64,000 nucleotides of DNA from Mesorhizobium sp. STM 4661 (GTDB lineage Bacteria > Pseudomonadota > Alphaproteobacteria > Rhizobiales > Rhizobiaceae): contig NZ_CAAF010000003.1 of the NCBI RefSeq assembly GCF_000359125.1, forward strand, positions 62,001 through 126,000, in the 5' to 3' direction. The position numbers and the translations under genes were made by a program. Positions within the stretch are counted from its first letter, which is position 1, and each line of letters starts with the position of its first letter. Under the pieces are notes generated by a model, which was not told where the DNA came from, did no database searches, and saw only the letters and a list, made by a program, of their open reading frames with translations. Shown here piece by piece: positions 34,686 through 43,061 of the stretch.

Positions 34686-35947
34686 CCCGCCGCGGTTTCT
34701 GGTTCCGCGAGGTTGGCCGCGGTCCACCGGGGACGGGCAACAGGCACCCTCACCAGCTTGAAGTAGCTGTAATAGAGGAGGAAGGAGCCCATGATGTAGG
34801 GGTTGAAGGTATCGATCTCGACGAAGGACCGGATGACCAGAAGCACCATCACACCGGCAAGAATCACGGACTCGGCCTGCCATGTCCTGAATATCAACGC
34901 CGATATGTGGCCCCACAGCGTCCGCAGGATAATCAGCGAAATCAGCGTGGCCCCGATATAGCCGAGCTCGACAAGCGCTTCGATATAGGTGTTGTGGAAG
35001 TGGAAGCCGCTTCGGGTTGTGATGTAGAACTCGTTCCAGAGCCGCTCGGCCTCGGCGAAACCCTGCACCCAATAGGCCGCGTAGCCGACGCCAAGCACTG
35101 GCGATCGCTGCGCCGCTTCCCAGCCCTGCTGCCAGAGGTAGGTCCGCCCGGTGAGCGTCGAATCCTTGCCGAAGAGGCCAAGGACGAAATCCAGGAGGCC
35201 GGCATTCACGGCAACCAGCGCGACCACGACCAGTCCGCATGCGCCAACCAGGAAAATCACCCGTCGATAGCGCAGCGAAAGCTTCTTGGTCATGGCAAGC
35301 AGCGCTACTAGGAGGAGAACCGCTGGTAACGAAGCCGTCGAAGTGGCCGAATGCGCGACGACCAGAAGATAGGCCGACAGGACGACGACCGGGACCGTCA
35401 GGAAAAGGCTCAGCCGGCCGCGTCTGAGAAAGACCAGGAAGACGATGCAAAAGTAGATGCCAAGCGACGCGACAAAGCCGAGCTGGTTCTTGGAGCTGAA
35501 CGCGCCGACGAAATTGTATGTCCCGTCGAGAACGTCATAGGAAAAAGCGCCGACCTTGAGCGAATAGAGCAGGACGAAAAAAATCCCGATCAAGGCGCCG
35601 ATCGTCAATGTCCGGACGCTGACGGTACGCGCGGCGATGTAGGCGCAGGCAATATGGGAACAATACTGGAGCGCGGTCCTCGCCGTAATGCCGGGGGCAT
35701 CCGACCAGAACACCGAGAAACAGACATAGAAGGCAAAAATCAGCGGAAGCCAGGCACTGGAGACGCCCCGCAGCAGCCGCCGGTAGTCCACCAGGATGAG
35801 AGGCAGCCAGACCGCGTAATAGGCCAGGATCAGGACCGGACCAAAAACGGTGGAATAGGAAAACGCCCAGATGGAGACGGCAACGGCAAACGCGCCGTAG
35901 ACCGAGTTCTTCTCCTGGTCGATCAACAGAGATTTTGGAATCTTCAT
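34682..35947 (-). CDS. exoQ: Exopolysaccharide polymerase, ExoQ-like
   Basis: This 421-residue protein has about 11-12 membrane helices and a large periplasmic loop (TLTGRTYLWQQGWEAAQRSP, then SGFHFHNTYIEALVELGYIG) that holds the conserved Arg and His of the Wzy/O-antigen ligase family. ExoQ polymerises succinoglycan octasaccharides. ATG 35947 (MKIPKSLL) is the normal start; the longer frame to 36058 is unlikely. A 12/12 PhaR-type motif lies 79 bp upstream. Confidence 0.88.
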   Translation of the reverse strand: MKIPKSLLIDQEKNSVYGAFAVAVSIWAFSYSTVFGPVLILAYYAVWLPLILVDYRRLLRGVSSAWLPLIFAFYVCFSVFWSDAPGITARTALQYCSHIACAYIAARTVSVRTLTIGALIGIFFVLLYSLKVGAFSYDVLDGTYNFVGAFSSKNQLGFVASLGIYFCIVFLVFLRRGRLSLFLTVPVVVLSAYLLVVAHSATSTASLPAVLLLVALLAMTKKLSLRYRRVIFLVGACGLVVVALVAVNAGLLDFVLGLFGKDSTLTGRTYLWQQGWEAAQRSPVLGVGYAAYWVQGFAEAERLWNEFYITTRSGFHFHNTYIEALVELGYIGATLISLIILRTLWGHISALIFRTWQAESVILAGVMVLLVIRSFVEIDTFNPYIMGSFLLYYSYFKLVRVPVARPRWTAANLAEPETAAG

Positions 35948-36025
35948 CTCGGTAGCGGATTCCCGATCATGCAACTCCACGCAATTCAGCGCCGATTCGC
36001 CGCCGCGCCCCTTAGAGCATTTCCA

Positions 36026-36037
36026 TTGTGCAGTGCA
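36026..36037 (-). promoter_or_regulatory. PhaR/AniA-type motif upstream of exoQ
   Basis: On the minus strand this reads TGCACTGCACAA, a 12/12 match to TGCRNYGCASMA, 79 bp upstream of the exoQ ATG. Confidence 0.55.
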
Positions 36038-36252
36038 ATATAGCCCAACCTCCGCCATCTGTCACCCAGAAGACGGTTTTTGACCGCACGCCGCGCCACT
36101 GGATGCGCTCGAACGGACAAGGTGTCGCCAAGAAGCCAGACCCCTCGGTCGCCTGCTCCTGGCCTAGCATGAACCTGTTCGGAGGCTCCAGTCCCCGACT
36201 TGAACTTCCCTGTCGTTGACTTCACATTCGCCGCCGATTGGAGGAAGATCCC

Positions 36253-37005
36253 ATGCCGATGAATTTTACGGGACGGTTTGCCGGACGCTCGGCCGTGATC
36301 ACGGGTGGCGCCTCCGGCATCGGCCTGGCCGTGGCGCAAAGGATCGTCGACGAGGGCGGTCGCGTTTCGATCTGGGATCGCGATCCCGCCCAGATCGAGC
36401 GGGCCAGTGCCGTCATTGCGGACCTGCACGGCGTGACTGTCGACGTCGCCGATCCCGCGGCCGTCGAACGCGCCGCCCGGCAGACGATCGAAGCGCTTGG
36501 CGCGGTCGATATCCTGGTCACCAGTGCCGCCATCACCGGGCCGAACATGACGATGTGGGACTATTCCACCGACGATTGGCGCCGGGTCATCGACATCAAC
36601 ATCAATGGCGTCTTCTACTGCAACAGGGCGCTGGTTCCGCATATGCTCGAACGCAATTACGGCAGGATCGTCAACATCGCCTCGATCGCCGGCAAGGAGG
36701 GAAATCCCAACGCCTCGGCCTACAGCACATCGAAGGCGGCGGTGATCGGCATGACCAAATCGCTCGGCAAGGAACTGGCCAAGACCAAGGTGACGGTGAA
36801 CTGCGTCACGCCGGCCGCCGTGCGCACGGCGATCTTCCAGCAGATGAGCCAGCAGCACATCGACTTCATGCTGTCGAAAATACCGATGGCGCGCTTTGGC
36901 GAGGTCGAGGAGGTGGCGGCGCTGATCTCATGGATCGCTTCCGAGGAATGCTCCTTCACGACCGCCGCCGTCTTCGACGTTTCCGGCGGCCGTGCCACCT
37001 ATTGA
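36253..37005 (+). CDS. Short-chain dehydrogenase/reductase
   Basis: This 250-residue SDR has the cofactor motif VITGGASGIGLAVAQ near residue 14, VDILVTSAA, and the catalytic Tyr-x-x-x-Lys in AYSTSKAAVIG with the serine in NIASIAGKE. It resembles FabG-type 3-oxoacyl or sugar dehydrogenases. ATG 36253 follows GGAGG at ideal spacing. It precedes the glycosidase gene by 30 bp. The substrate is unknown. Confidence 0.85.
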   Translation: MPMNFTGRFAGRSAVITGGASGIGLAVAQRIVDEGGRVSIWDRDPAQIERASAVIADLHGVTVDVADPAAVERAARQTIEALGAVDILVTSAAITGPNMTMWDYSTDDWRRVIDININGVFYCNRALVPHMLERNYGRIVNIASIAGKEGNPNASAYSTSKAAVIGMTKSLGKELAKTKVTVNCVTPAAVRTAIFQQMSQQHIDFMLSKIPMARFGEVEEVAALISWIASEECSFTTAAVFDVSGGRATY

Positions 37006-37035
37006 GGCAAGCCGGACGCAATCTGCCAATGGGCT

Positions 37036-38388
37036 GTGCTTCATTTGACTGGCGTTGAACCTCCCCTGTCCGACGCGGACCTGCTCGACCGCTTCCAGCG
37101 TGCAGCCTTCGGCTATTTCCTGGAAACCGTGAACCCGGAGAACGGGCTGGTCGCCGACACGTCGCGGCCAAATTGGCCGGCCAGCATCGCTGTCGTCGGC
37201 TTCGCGCTGTCCTGCTATCCGGTCGGAGTCGAGCGCGGCTGGGTGACACGCGATGCTGCCATAAAGCTGACGCTTGCCGCGTTGCGCTTTTTCTGGAACA
37301 GCCGGCAAGGCAATGGCGAAGACGTCACCGGCCATAAGGGCTTCTATTATCACTTCCTCGACATGCGGACCGGCCTGCGTGCCTGGCGCTGCGAATTGTC
37401 GATGGTGGACACGGCACTGCTGATGGCCGGCGTGCTGGTGGCGGGGGCCTATTTCCTGGGCGACGGCGAGGACGAGGTCGAAATCCGCGAACTGAGCGAG
37501 ACGCTCTACCGGCGCGTCGATTGGCGTTGGGCGCAAGGCAGCGGTCCGACCTTGCGGCAGGGCTGGAGGCCGAAGAGCGGTTTTCTCCGGTACGATTGGG
37601 AAGGCTACAACGAAGCGACGATCCTCTATCTGCTGGCAATGGCCGCGCCGGACAAGCCAGTCTCCAACGACAGCTATGCCGCCTGGACGGCCACATATCA
37701 GTGGGAAACCATCCATGGCTACGAAGTGCTTTATGGCGGTCCGCTGTTCATGCACCAGTTCTCGCATGCCTGGATCGACTTCGATGGCATCCAGGACGCG
37801 TTCATGCGGGAGAAGAACTCGGACTATTTCGAAAACAGCCGCCGCTCAACCTACCTTCATCGGGACTATGCGCGGCAAAACCCCGCTGGCTTCGACGGTT
37901 ACAGCGAAGGACTATGGGGCCTTTCGGCGGGCGACGGACCCGGCAATTTCCGCGCCCGGATCGCGCGGCGGCCGCGCAAGTTTTCCGGCTATGCAGCGCG
38001 CGGCGCACCCTTCGGCCCCGACGATGGAACGATCGCGCCGTGGTCGTATCTGGCATCGCTGCCCTTCGCGCCGGAGATCTGCCTGCCGGCACTGCGTCTC
38101 CTGCGGGAGCGCCACCCCCAGGTGATCGACAATTTCAGGATGCCGAGCGGCTTCAATCCGACACTGGCGAACTGGCGAGACTTCGGCACGAGCGGCTGGC
38201 TATCGCAGGGACATTACGGCCTGGACCAGGGTATCGTCGTGCTGATGACCGAGAACCACCGTTCGCGCCTGATCTGGAACCTGATGCGGTCAATCCCGCA
38301 CATCCGTCTCGGCCTGCGCAAGGCCGGGTTCAGCGGCGGTTGGCTGTCGCAGCCGGCGAGCGCTCCCAAGGCTGGTTCTGTCGAATGA
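37036..38388 (+). CDS. Glucoamylase-like glycoside hydrolase (PF10091/GH144-like)
   Basis: This 450-residue protein resembles the glucoamylase family that includes beta-1,2-glucanases. Typical stretches are SRPNWPASIAVVGFALSCY, FYYHFLDMRTGLRAW, VDTALLMAG, and the acidic GFLRYDWEGYNEATILYLLA with YGGPLFMHQFSHAWIDFDGI. No signal peptide is visible, so it may act in the cytoplasm. The start is a GTG at 37036. It may process beta-glucan or exopolysaccharide fragments. Confidence 0.75.
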   Translation: MLHLTGVEPPLSDADLLDRFQRAAFGYFLETVNPENGLVADTSRPNWPASIAVVGFALSCYPVGVERGWVTRDAAIKLTLAALRFFWNSRQGNGEDVTGHKGFYYHFLDMRTGLRAWRCELSMVDTALLMAGVLVAGAYFLGDGEDEVEIRELSETLYRRVDWRWAQGSGPTLRQGWRPKSGFLRYDWEGYNEATILYLLAMAAPDKPVSNDSYAAWTATYQWETIHGYEVLYGGPLFMHQFSHAWIDFDGIQDAFMREKNSDYFENSRRSTYLHRDYARQNPAGFDGYSEGLWGLSAGDGPGNFRARIARRPRKFSGYAARGAPFGPDDGTIAPWSYLASLPFAPEICLPALRLLRERHPQVIDNFRMPSGFNPTLANWRDFGTSGWLSQGHYGLDQGIVVLMTENHRSRLIWNLMRSIPHIRLGLRKAGFSGGWLSQPASAPKAGSVE

Positions 38389-38443
38389 TGGCCATGGCCT
38401 TGTCAGTCGACCACGGCGACAGCGGCCTGATCGGGGATCTATA

Positions 38444-39181
38444 GTGCTGAGCGGCCGCCTGGAGCTTGACGAAAGCACCATTCGGCTAAAGAAGTTCCAA
38501 GTGAAATCGCATGGCCGCGGAACACGCTGGATGCCGCCTGACATAACAACCGACTATGCAGTCCGGCTCCTGGCGCAGGGTTATATATGCCTGCCACTTC
38601 GTACCGGCGGCAAGCATCTCGACCTTGAGGCGATGGGCTATGATCCGCTGCATCTGCACACCCGACGCAAGGATTTGAAGGAACTGGCTTTCTGTTCCGT
38701 CGCGTTCCAACTGTCGCAGAAACCACCGACCCGTGAGGATATCGAGCGCTGGTTTTGCAATTTCACCGGCAATGTCGGCATATTGGGAGGCTTCTCCAAC
38801 TTGCTGATCCTGGATTTCGACAACGCCGCCGCATATCAAGGTTGGCAAGGCAGGCATGGTGAAATTGCCAGGCGCACGCCGATGGCAAAGTCCCCGAAGG
38901 GCTTTCATGTCTATCTGAGGACGCGTGAGCCGATGGTATCGTCGAGCCTGCATTTCGGCATGCGCCGGATCGGCCACGTCAAGGCACTTGGCGGCTATGT
39001 GGTGGGCAGCCCCTCGGTACTCAAGGACGGCTCTTCCTACGGCTGGTTGGAGAATCAGTCGCCTTTCGATGTCGAGCCACAGCCGATCGACAGCCTTGCC
39101 AGTCTTGCGCTGCGCCCGGTCACGCCGCTCAAGCACTATTACGACCGCATGCTGAACCGTGGCTTCTTCGAGCGGCAGTGA
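38444..39181 (+). CDS. Prim-Pol (AEP primase-polymerase) domain-like protein
   Basis: This 245-residue protein matches the bifunctional primase/polymerase N-terminal domain. Features in order are NVGILGGFSNLLILDFDN (motif 1 with the metal-binding DxD pair), SPKGFHVYLRTREP (motif 2 with His), and HVKALGGYVVGSPSVLKDGS (motif 3). Such domains normally belong to plasmid or phage replication proteins with a helicase; none is here. The start may be GTG 38444 or ATG 38531. Its 3' end overlaps the next GT gene (GTGA), so it is part of the exopolysaccharide operon. Its function there is unknown. Confidence 0.65.
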   Translation: MLSGRLELDESTIRLKKFQVKSHGRGTRWMPPDITTDYAVRLLAQGYICLPLRTGGKHLDLEAMGYDPLHLHTRRKDLKELAFCSVAFQLSQKPPTREDIERWFCNFTGNVGILGGFSNLLILDFDNAAAYQGWQGRHGEIARRTPMAKSPKGFHVYLRTREPMVSSSLHFGMRRIGHVKALGGYVVGSPSVLKDGSSYGWLENQSPFDVEPQPIDSLASLALRPVTPLKHYYDRMLNRGFFERQ

Positions 39182-41343
39182 TCAAATCCGGGCAAACAGG
39201 ATTGGAGGTCACGGTCGTCATCCCGGCAAGGAACGCCGCCGCAACGATCGATGCCGCGTTGCTTAGTCTGATGCCCGACAGGGATCTGATCGGTGAAATC
39301 CTTCTGATCGACGACGGTTCAGACGACCGGACCGAGGCGAAAGCGACCGAAAGCGCGCGACGACATGGATTGCCGCTGGAAGTCCTGAGCGTCAGCCTCG
39401 GCAATGCCGGGGCCGCGCGCAACGTCGGCATAGCGCGAGCCAAGGGAAAGTCGATATTCTTCCTCGATGCGGACGACGAGTTGATCAGGGGAGGCCTGTC
39501 GCTGCTGCACGACGCGCTCGAACGCAATCCCGAGGCAGGCCTGTCGATCGGGGCCAGCATCCGTCGCACGCGCGGGCGGCCGGACAAGCTCAAGGCACCG
39601 CACGGCTATACAAGCGACAAAGCCGAAAACACCAGGCGGTATCTTCGCAACGAACTCTGGCCGATCGCCATGGGAAGCGCGCTGATTTCGACAGCGGCGA
39701 CAGCCGCCATCCGCTTTCCCTCGGCGATCGGTCTCGACGAAGACACATGCTACTGGGTCGCCATGCTCGCGCGCTTCGATGCAGCCACGATTTCGGCGCC
39801 AGTGCTGCTCTATCATCACGACGAAACCAGAATGGCGCAGCGCTTCATCCATGCGCCGCGCGGGACGTTTCTTGCCATAGCGCTCGAACTGGACAGGTTG
39901 GCGGACCTGGGCGTCGAAAGGGATGCCCTTCAGTGGCGGAAAGCCTGGATAGCGCAACGAATTTCGCGGCAGCTGATCAAGCACAAAATGTACGCCGATG
40001 CGGCGGCCATGATGCGGGCTGTCCGTGCCCACAAAATGATCGGCCGGAGCTGGAAGGCCTTGCAGTATGGCGCCCGCATCCGCTTGGGGAGCCTGGTTCC
40101 GGGGCGCGCGATGGAGACAGGGCATTCAAACCGCGACGCCGATCACGGTAAGGAGCGGCGCACGCTGGTGCTCTGCTACGATCCGGCCTTCCCCCCTGTC
40201 TCGGGCGCGGATTTGAGAAACCATCACAACGCCAAGGCCGCGGCGGAACTGGGGCCGGTCTGCCTTGTCTCGATCCGGCCGCGGACCGATCCGTCGAAAC
40301 CGGCCGACCCGCGCATTCGAATAGAGGCCTTGACGCTCGCGGGGGAAATCCGCACGGCCTCGATCGGCTGGTGGAGAACAGGCGCCGAGAAACGGATCCC
40401 ACGCACCGCGCTGAGGCGCCTGGAGGCGATTATCCGCGCCTTTGCCCCGGACAGCATCGTCGTCGAAGGCATTGCCTTGTTCAAGCTGCTCCGATCCTTG
40501 CGGCCATTGGCGGGGCAACTCATTCTCGACATGCACAATGTCGAATCCGATCTGGCGGGCCAGTTGCATCACGCAGACAGGACAAGATCGATGCCTGTCC
40601 TCTATGGCGTCAGACGCCTCGAAAGGAAGGCGCTCGCCATCGTCGACAGAGCCTGGGTCTGCTCGCGGCTCGACCACGAAAGACTGACTGCTGTGTCCCG
40701 GCGCGCGGTGCCGATCGATATTGTTCCGAACGGCATCCCTCGCTTCGAGGACATTGCGGTTGACCTGCCTGCTGAGGCAGCAATATCCGAAGGCTTTCCG
40801 ATCATTCTCTTCATCGGCCATCTCGGATACAAGCCAAACATCGATGCCGCCGAGCGTCTTGCCCGCACCATCCTGCCCCGCATCCGGCAACGATTGCCGA
40901 CCGCAAGATTGGTTCTTGCCGGCCGATACCCCAAACCGGCCGTGAAGGCGCTGAACGGGCTGCAAGGCGTCGACCTCGTCGAGAATCCGGACCATGTGAC
41001 GCCGCTGCTGGCCCGCGCGCATCTCAGCATCATTCCGCTTTCGGCGGGCGGTGGCACGCGCATCAAGATCCTCGAAGCGATGGCCTGGGGCATTCCGGTG
41101 ATCGCGACGCCGCTGGCGGCCGAGGGGCTGGATCTGGTCGACGATGAAGAGGTGCTTTTGTCTGATTCGGATGAAGGGCTTGCCGGCATGGCGGTCGAGC
41201 TTTGCCTGGACCGCACGCGCATGGCGAGGCAGCGCGCCCGCGCGCATGAGGCCGTGTGGTCCCGGTTTGGCCCGCAAACCATCCGCAACGCCGTCCGCGC
41301 CGGATTTGGGGCCGGATTTGGGCTGGACGATGCCGGCTCATGA
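39178..41343 (+). CDS. Two-domain glycosyltransferase (GT2-GT4 fusion)
   Basis: This 721-residue protein joins an N-terminal GT2 (VTVVIPARNAAATIDAALL, LLIDDGSDDRTEA, FFLDADDELIRGG; residues 10-310) to a C-terminal GT4-like domain (residues 325-715; RTLVLCYDPAFPPVSGADLR, IVPNGIPRFED, LFIGHLGYKPN, LSAGGGTRIKILEAMAWG). Each part looks complete, so it may add two sugars in succession. The GTG start overlaps the Prim-Pol stop. Confidence 0.85.
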   Translation: MIKSGQTGLEVTVVIPARNAAATIDAALLSLMPDRDLIGEILLIDDGSDDRTEAKATESARRHGLPLEVLSVSLGNAGAARNVGIARAKGKSIFFLDADDELIRGGLSLLHDALERNPEAGLSIGASIRRTRGRPDKLKAPHGYTSDKAENTRRYLRNELWPIAMGSALISTAATAAIRFPSAIGLDEDTCYWVAMLARFDAATISAPVLLYHHDETRMAQRFIHAPRGTFLAIALELDRLADLGVERDALQWRKAWIAQRISRQLIKHKMYADAAAMMRAVRAHKMIGRSWKALQYGARIRLGSLVPGRAMETGHSNRDADHGKERRTLVLCYDPAFPPVSGADLRNHHNAKAAAELGPVCLVSIRPRTDPSKPADPRIRIEALTLAGEIRTASIGWWRTGAEKRIPRTALRRLEAIIRAFAPDSIVVEGIALFKLLRSLRPLAGQLILDMHNVESDLAGQLHHADRTRSMPVLYGVRRLERKALAIVDRAWVCSRLDHERLTAVSRRAVPIDIVPNGIPRFEDIAVDLPAEAAISEGFPIILFIGHLGYKPNIDAAERLARTILPRIRQRLPTARLVLAGRYPKPAVKALNGLQGVDLVENPDHVTPLLARAHLSIIPLSAGGGTRIKILEAMAWGIPVIATPLAAEGLDLVDDEEVLLSDSDEGLAGMAVELCLDRTRMARQRARAHEAVWSRFGPQTIRNAVRAGFGAGFGLDDAGS

Positions 41344-41376
41344 CGCCCTTTCCAACCGCCGATCGATGAGCTGCCG

Positions 41377-42951
41377 ATGATCCCCACCATCCTGCACCAG
41401 ACGTGGAAGACAGACAGCGTCCCTGCCCGCTTCCAGGGCTATGTCGAAAGCTGGAAACGGCACCATCCCGGCTGGACTGTCATGTTCTGGAACGACCGGA
41501 TGCTGCTCGAGTTCGTCGCCGAGCACTATCCGGATTTCCTGCCGACCTTCTGCAGCTATTCGCACGGCGTGCTGCGCGCCGATGCGGCACGCTATCTGCT
41601 GCTGTATCATTTTGGCGGCGTCTACGCCGATATCGACTGCGAATGCGTCGCGCCTTTCGATCCGATCATGGGCGAGGAGCGGATCGTGCTCTGCACCGAG
41701 CCGGCTTCACACGAAGTCCTTCAGGCGAAGTTTCGAGGGCTGCCCTACCTGCTGTTCAACGGCACGATGGCGAGCCCGCCCCGGCATCCCTTCTGGCTGG
41801 AGCTCCTGTCCCTGCTGCCGGGATTGGTCCATGCCAAGGAAGCGCTCGACGCGACCGGACCCTGCGTGCTGACCTCAGCGCAGCTCGGCTATCGTGACCA
41901 GGCGGCCTTCGCCATTCATCCTCCCGCCCTGTTCGCGCCAATGGACTCGGCCGGGCGCACGGAGACGCAAGCCGGCAGCGACACGCCGACACTGTCGATC
42001 CATCACTGGGCGGGTACATGGTGGACGGCACGGCCCGCGACGCGGTGGCGGGACAAGGTTCGCAATCACGCCTACCGGTTCTGGCACCACCTGACACGCG
42101 GCGCCCATCTTGACGAGGCCGCGGCGAAAGCAAGCGTCAGCCAGGCGGCGCTTTCGGCGCCGCGTCCTTCGGGGTCGAACATCGCCATACTGGTGCCGCT
42201 TCGCGATGCGGCCGACCACATCCAGCCGTTTCTCGATGCCTTGCAAAGGCTCGACTATCCCAAGGACAGGATCAAGCTGGTCTTCTGCGAGGGCGACAGT
42301 TCCGATGGCAGCTGGGAAAGGCTCAAGGCGGCAACGGCGCCGCTTGCCGCCAGCTACCGCGGCATCGTCCTGCTGCAAAAGCATCTGGGCACAAGCCTTG
42401 ACCGGGACAAGCGAGCGAAGCCGCGGCGGCAGCGCGAAAGACGGGGCGCCATTGCCAGGATACGCAACCATTTGATCGATCACGGGCTGGATGCCGATGA
42501 TGCCTGGGCGCTGTGGATCGACATCGATGTCTGGCGATTCCCGAGCGATGTCGCCGACCGATTGATCGCGGCAGGGCATCGCATCGTGGTTCCCAACTGC
42601 GTCAAGATCGCCGGCGGCGACAGCTTCGACTTGAACAGTTTCGTCACCACCCAGCCCGAAAAAAACTATCGCTACTATCGCGAGATACGCGGCGGTCTTT
42701 ACCAGCCGCCCGCGTATTCGATGAGCCGGCTACATCTCAGCGATATCCGGCATCTCGAAAGCATCGGTCTCGACGGGGTCGGCGCAACCATGCTGCTTGT
42801 CGATGCCGCATTGCATCGCGGCGGCCTGCGGTTTCCGGAAATCCCCTATCGCGACCTGATCGAAACCGAGGGCCTTGGCGCCCTCGCCAACGACCTGGGC
42901 ATCAGGCCGGTCGGCCTTCCCAAGCTTGAGATATTGCATGTTCCGTGGTGA
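41377..42951 (+). CDS. Two-domain glycosyltransferase: GT32 (Och1-like) plus Anp1/GT62-like
   Basis: Residues 1-110 match GT32 sugar transferases related to Och1: ILHQTWKTDSVPARFQGYVE, HGVLRADAARYLLLYHFGG and the DxD in VYADIDCECV. Residues about 265-520 form a second GT-A domain with NIAILVPLRDAADHIQPFLD, a charged RARIRN-like segment (IARIRNHLIDHG) and ALWIDIDVWRFPSDV, resembling Anp1 (GT62), the fungal mannan polymerase family. A linker (residues 215-260) joins them. The Anp1 assignment is by eye and less sure than GT32. It is the last gene of the operon. Confidence 0.7.
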   Translation: MIPTILHQTWKTDSVPARFQGYVESWKRHHPGWTVMFWNDRMLLEFVAEHYPDFLPTFCSYSHGVLRADAARYLLLYHFGGVYADIDCECVAPFDPIMGEERIVLCTEPASHEVLQAKFRGLPYLLFNGTMASPPRHPFWLELLSLLPGLVHAKEALDATGPCVLTSAQLGYRDQAAFAIHPPALFAPMDSAGRTETQAGSDTPTLSIHHWAGTWWTARPATRWRDKVRNHAYRFWHHLTRGAHLDEAAAKASVSQAALSAPRPSGSNIAILVPLRDAADHIQPFLDALQRLDYPKDRIKLVFCEGDSSDGSWERLKAATAPLAASYRGIVLLQKHLGTSLDRDKRAKPRRQRERRGAIARIRNHLIDHGLDADDAWALWIDIDVWRFPSDVADRLIAAGHRIVVPNCVKIAGGDSFDLNSFVTTQPEKNYRYYREIRGGLYQPPAYSMSRLHLSDIRHLESIGLDGVGATMLLVDAALHRGGLRFPEIPYRDLIETEGLGALANDLGIRPVGLPKLEILHVPW

Positions 42952-43061
42952 CCGGACGTCGAGCCTATTTGCCGCGCACCTTGTGCGGCGAGCCAAGTCA
43001 GGCCGGCATTTTGAATGTCTTCCGACCTGCCTGATCCGTGCGCGATACTTTCTGACTCTGA

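Noticed and set aside
38444..39181. The Prim-Pol gene as part of an integrated plasmid or prophage
   Set aside because: No integrase, helicase, capsid, att repeat or tRNA junction is present, and the gene is coupled to glycosyltransferases.
27341..42951. Simple assignment of the whole locus as succinoglycan synthesis
   Set aside because: No exoV, exoW, exoI or exoB is visible and many extra genes are present, so only the shared exo functions are named.
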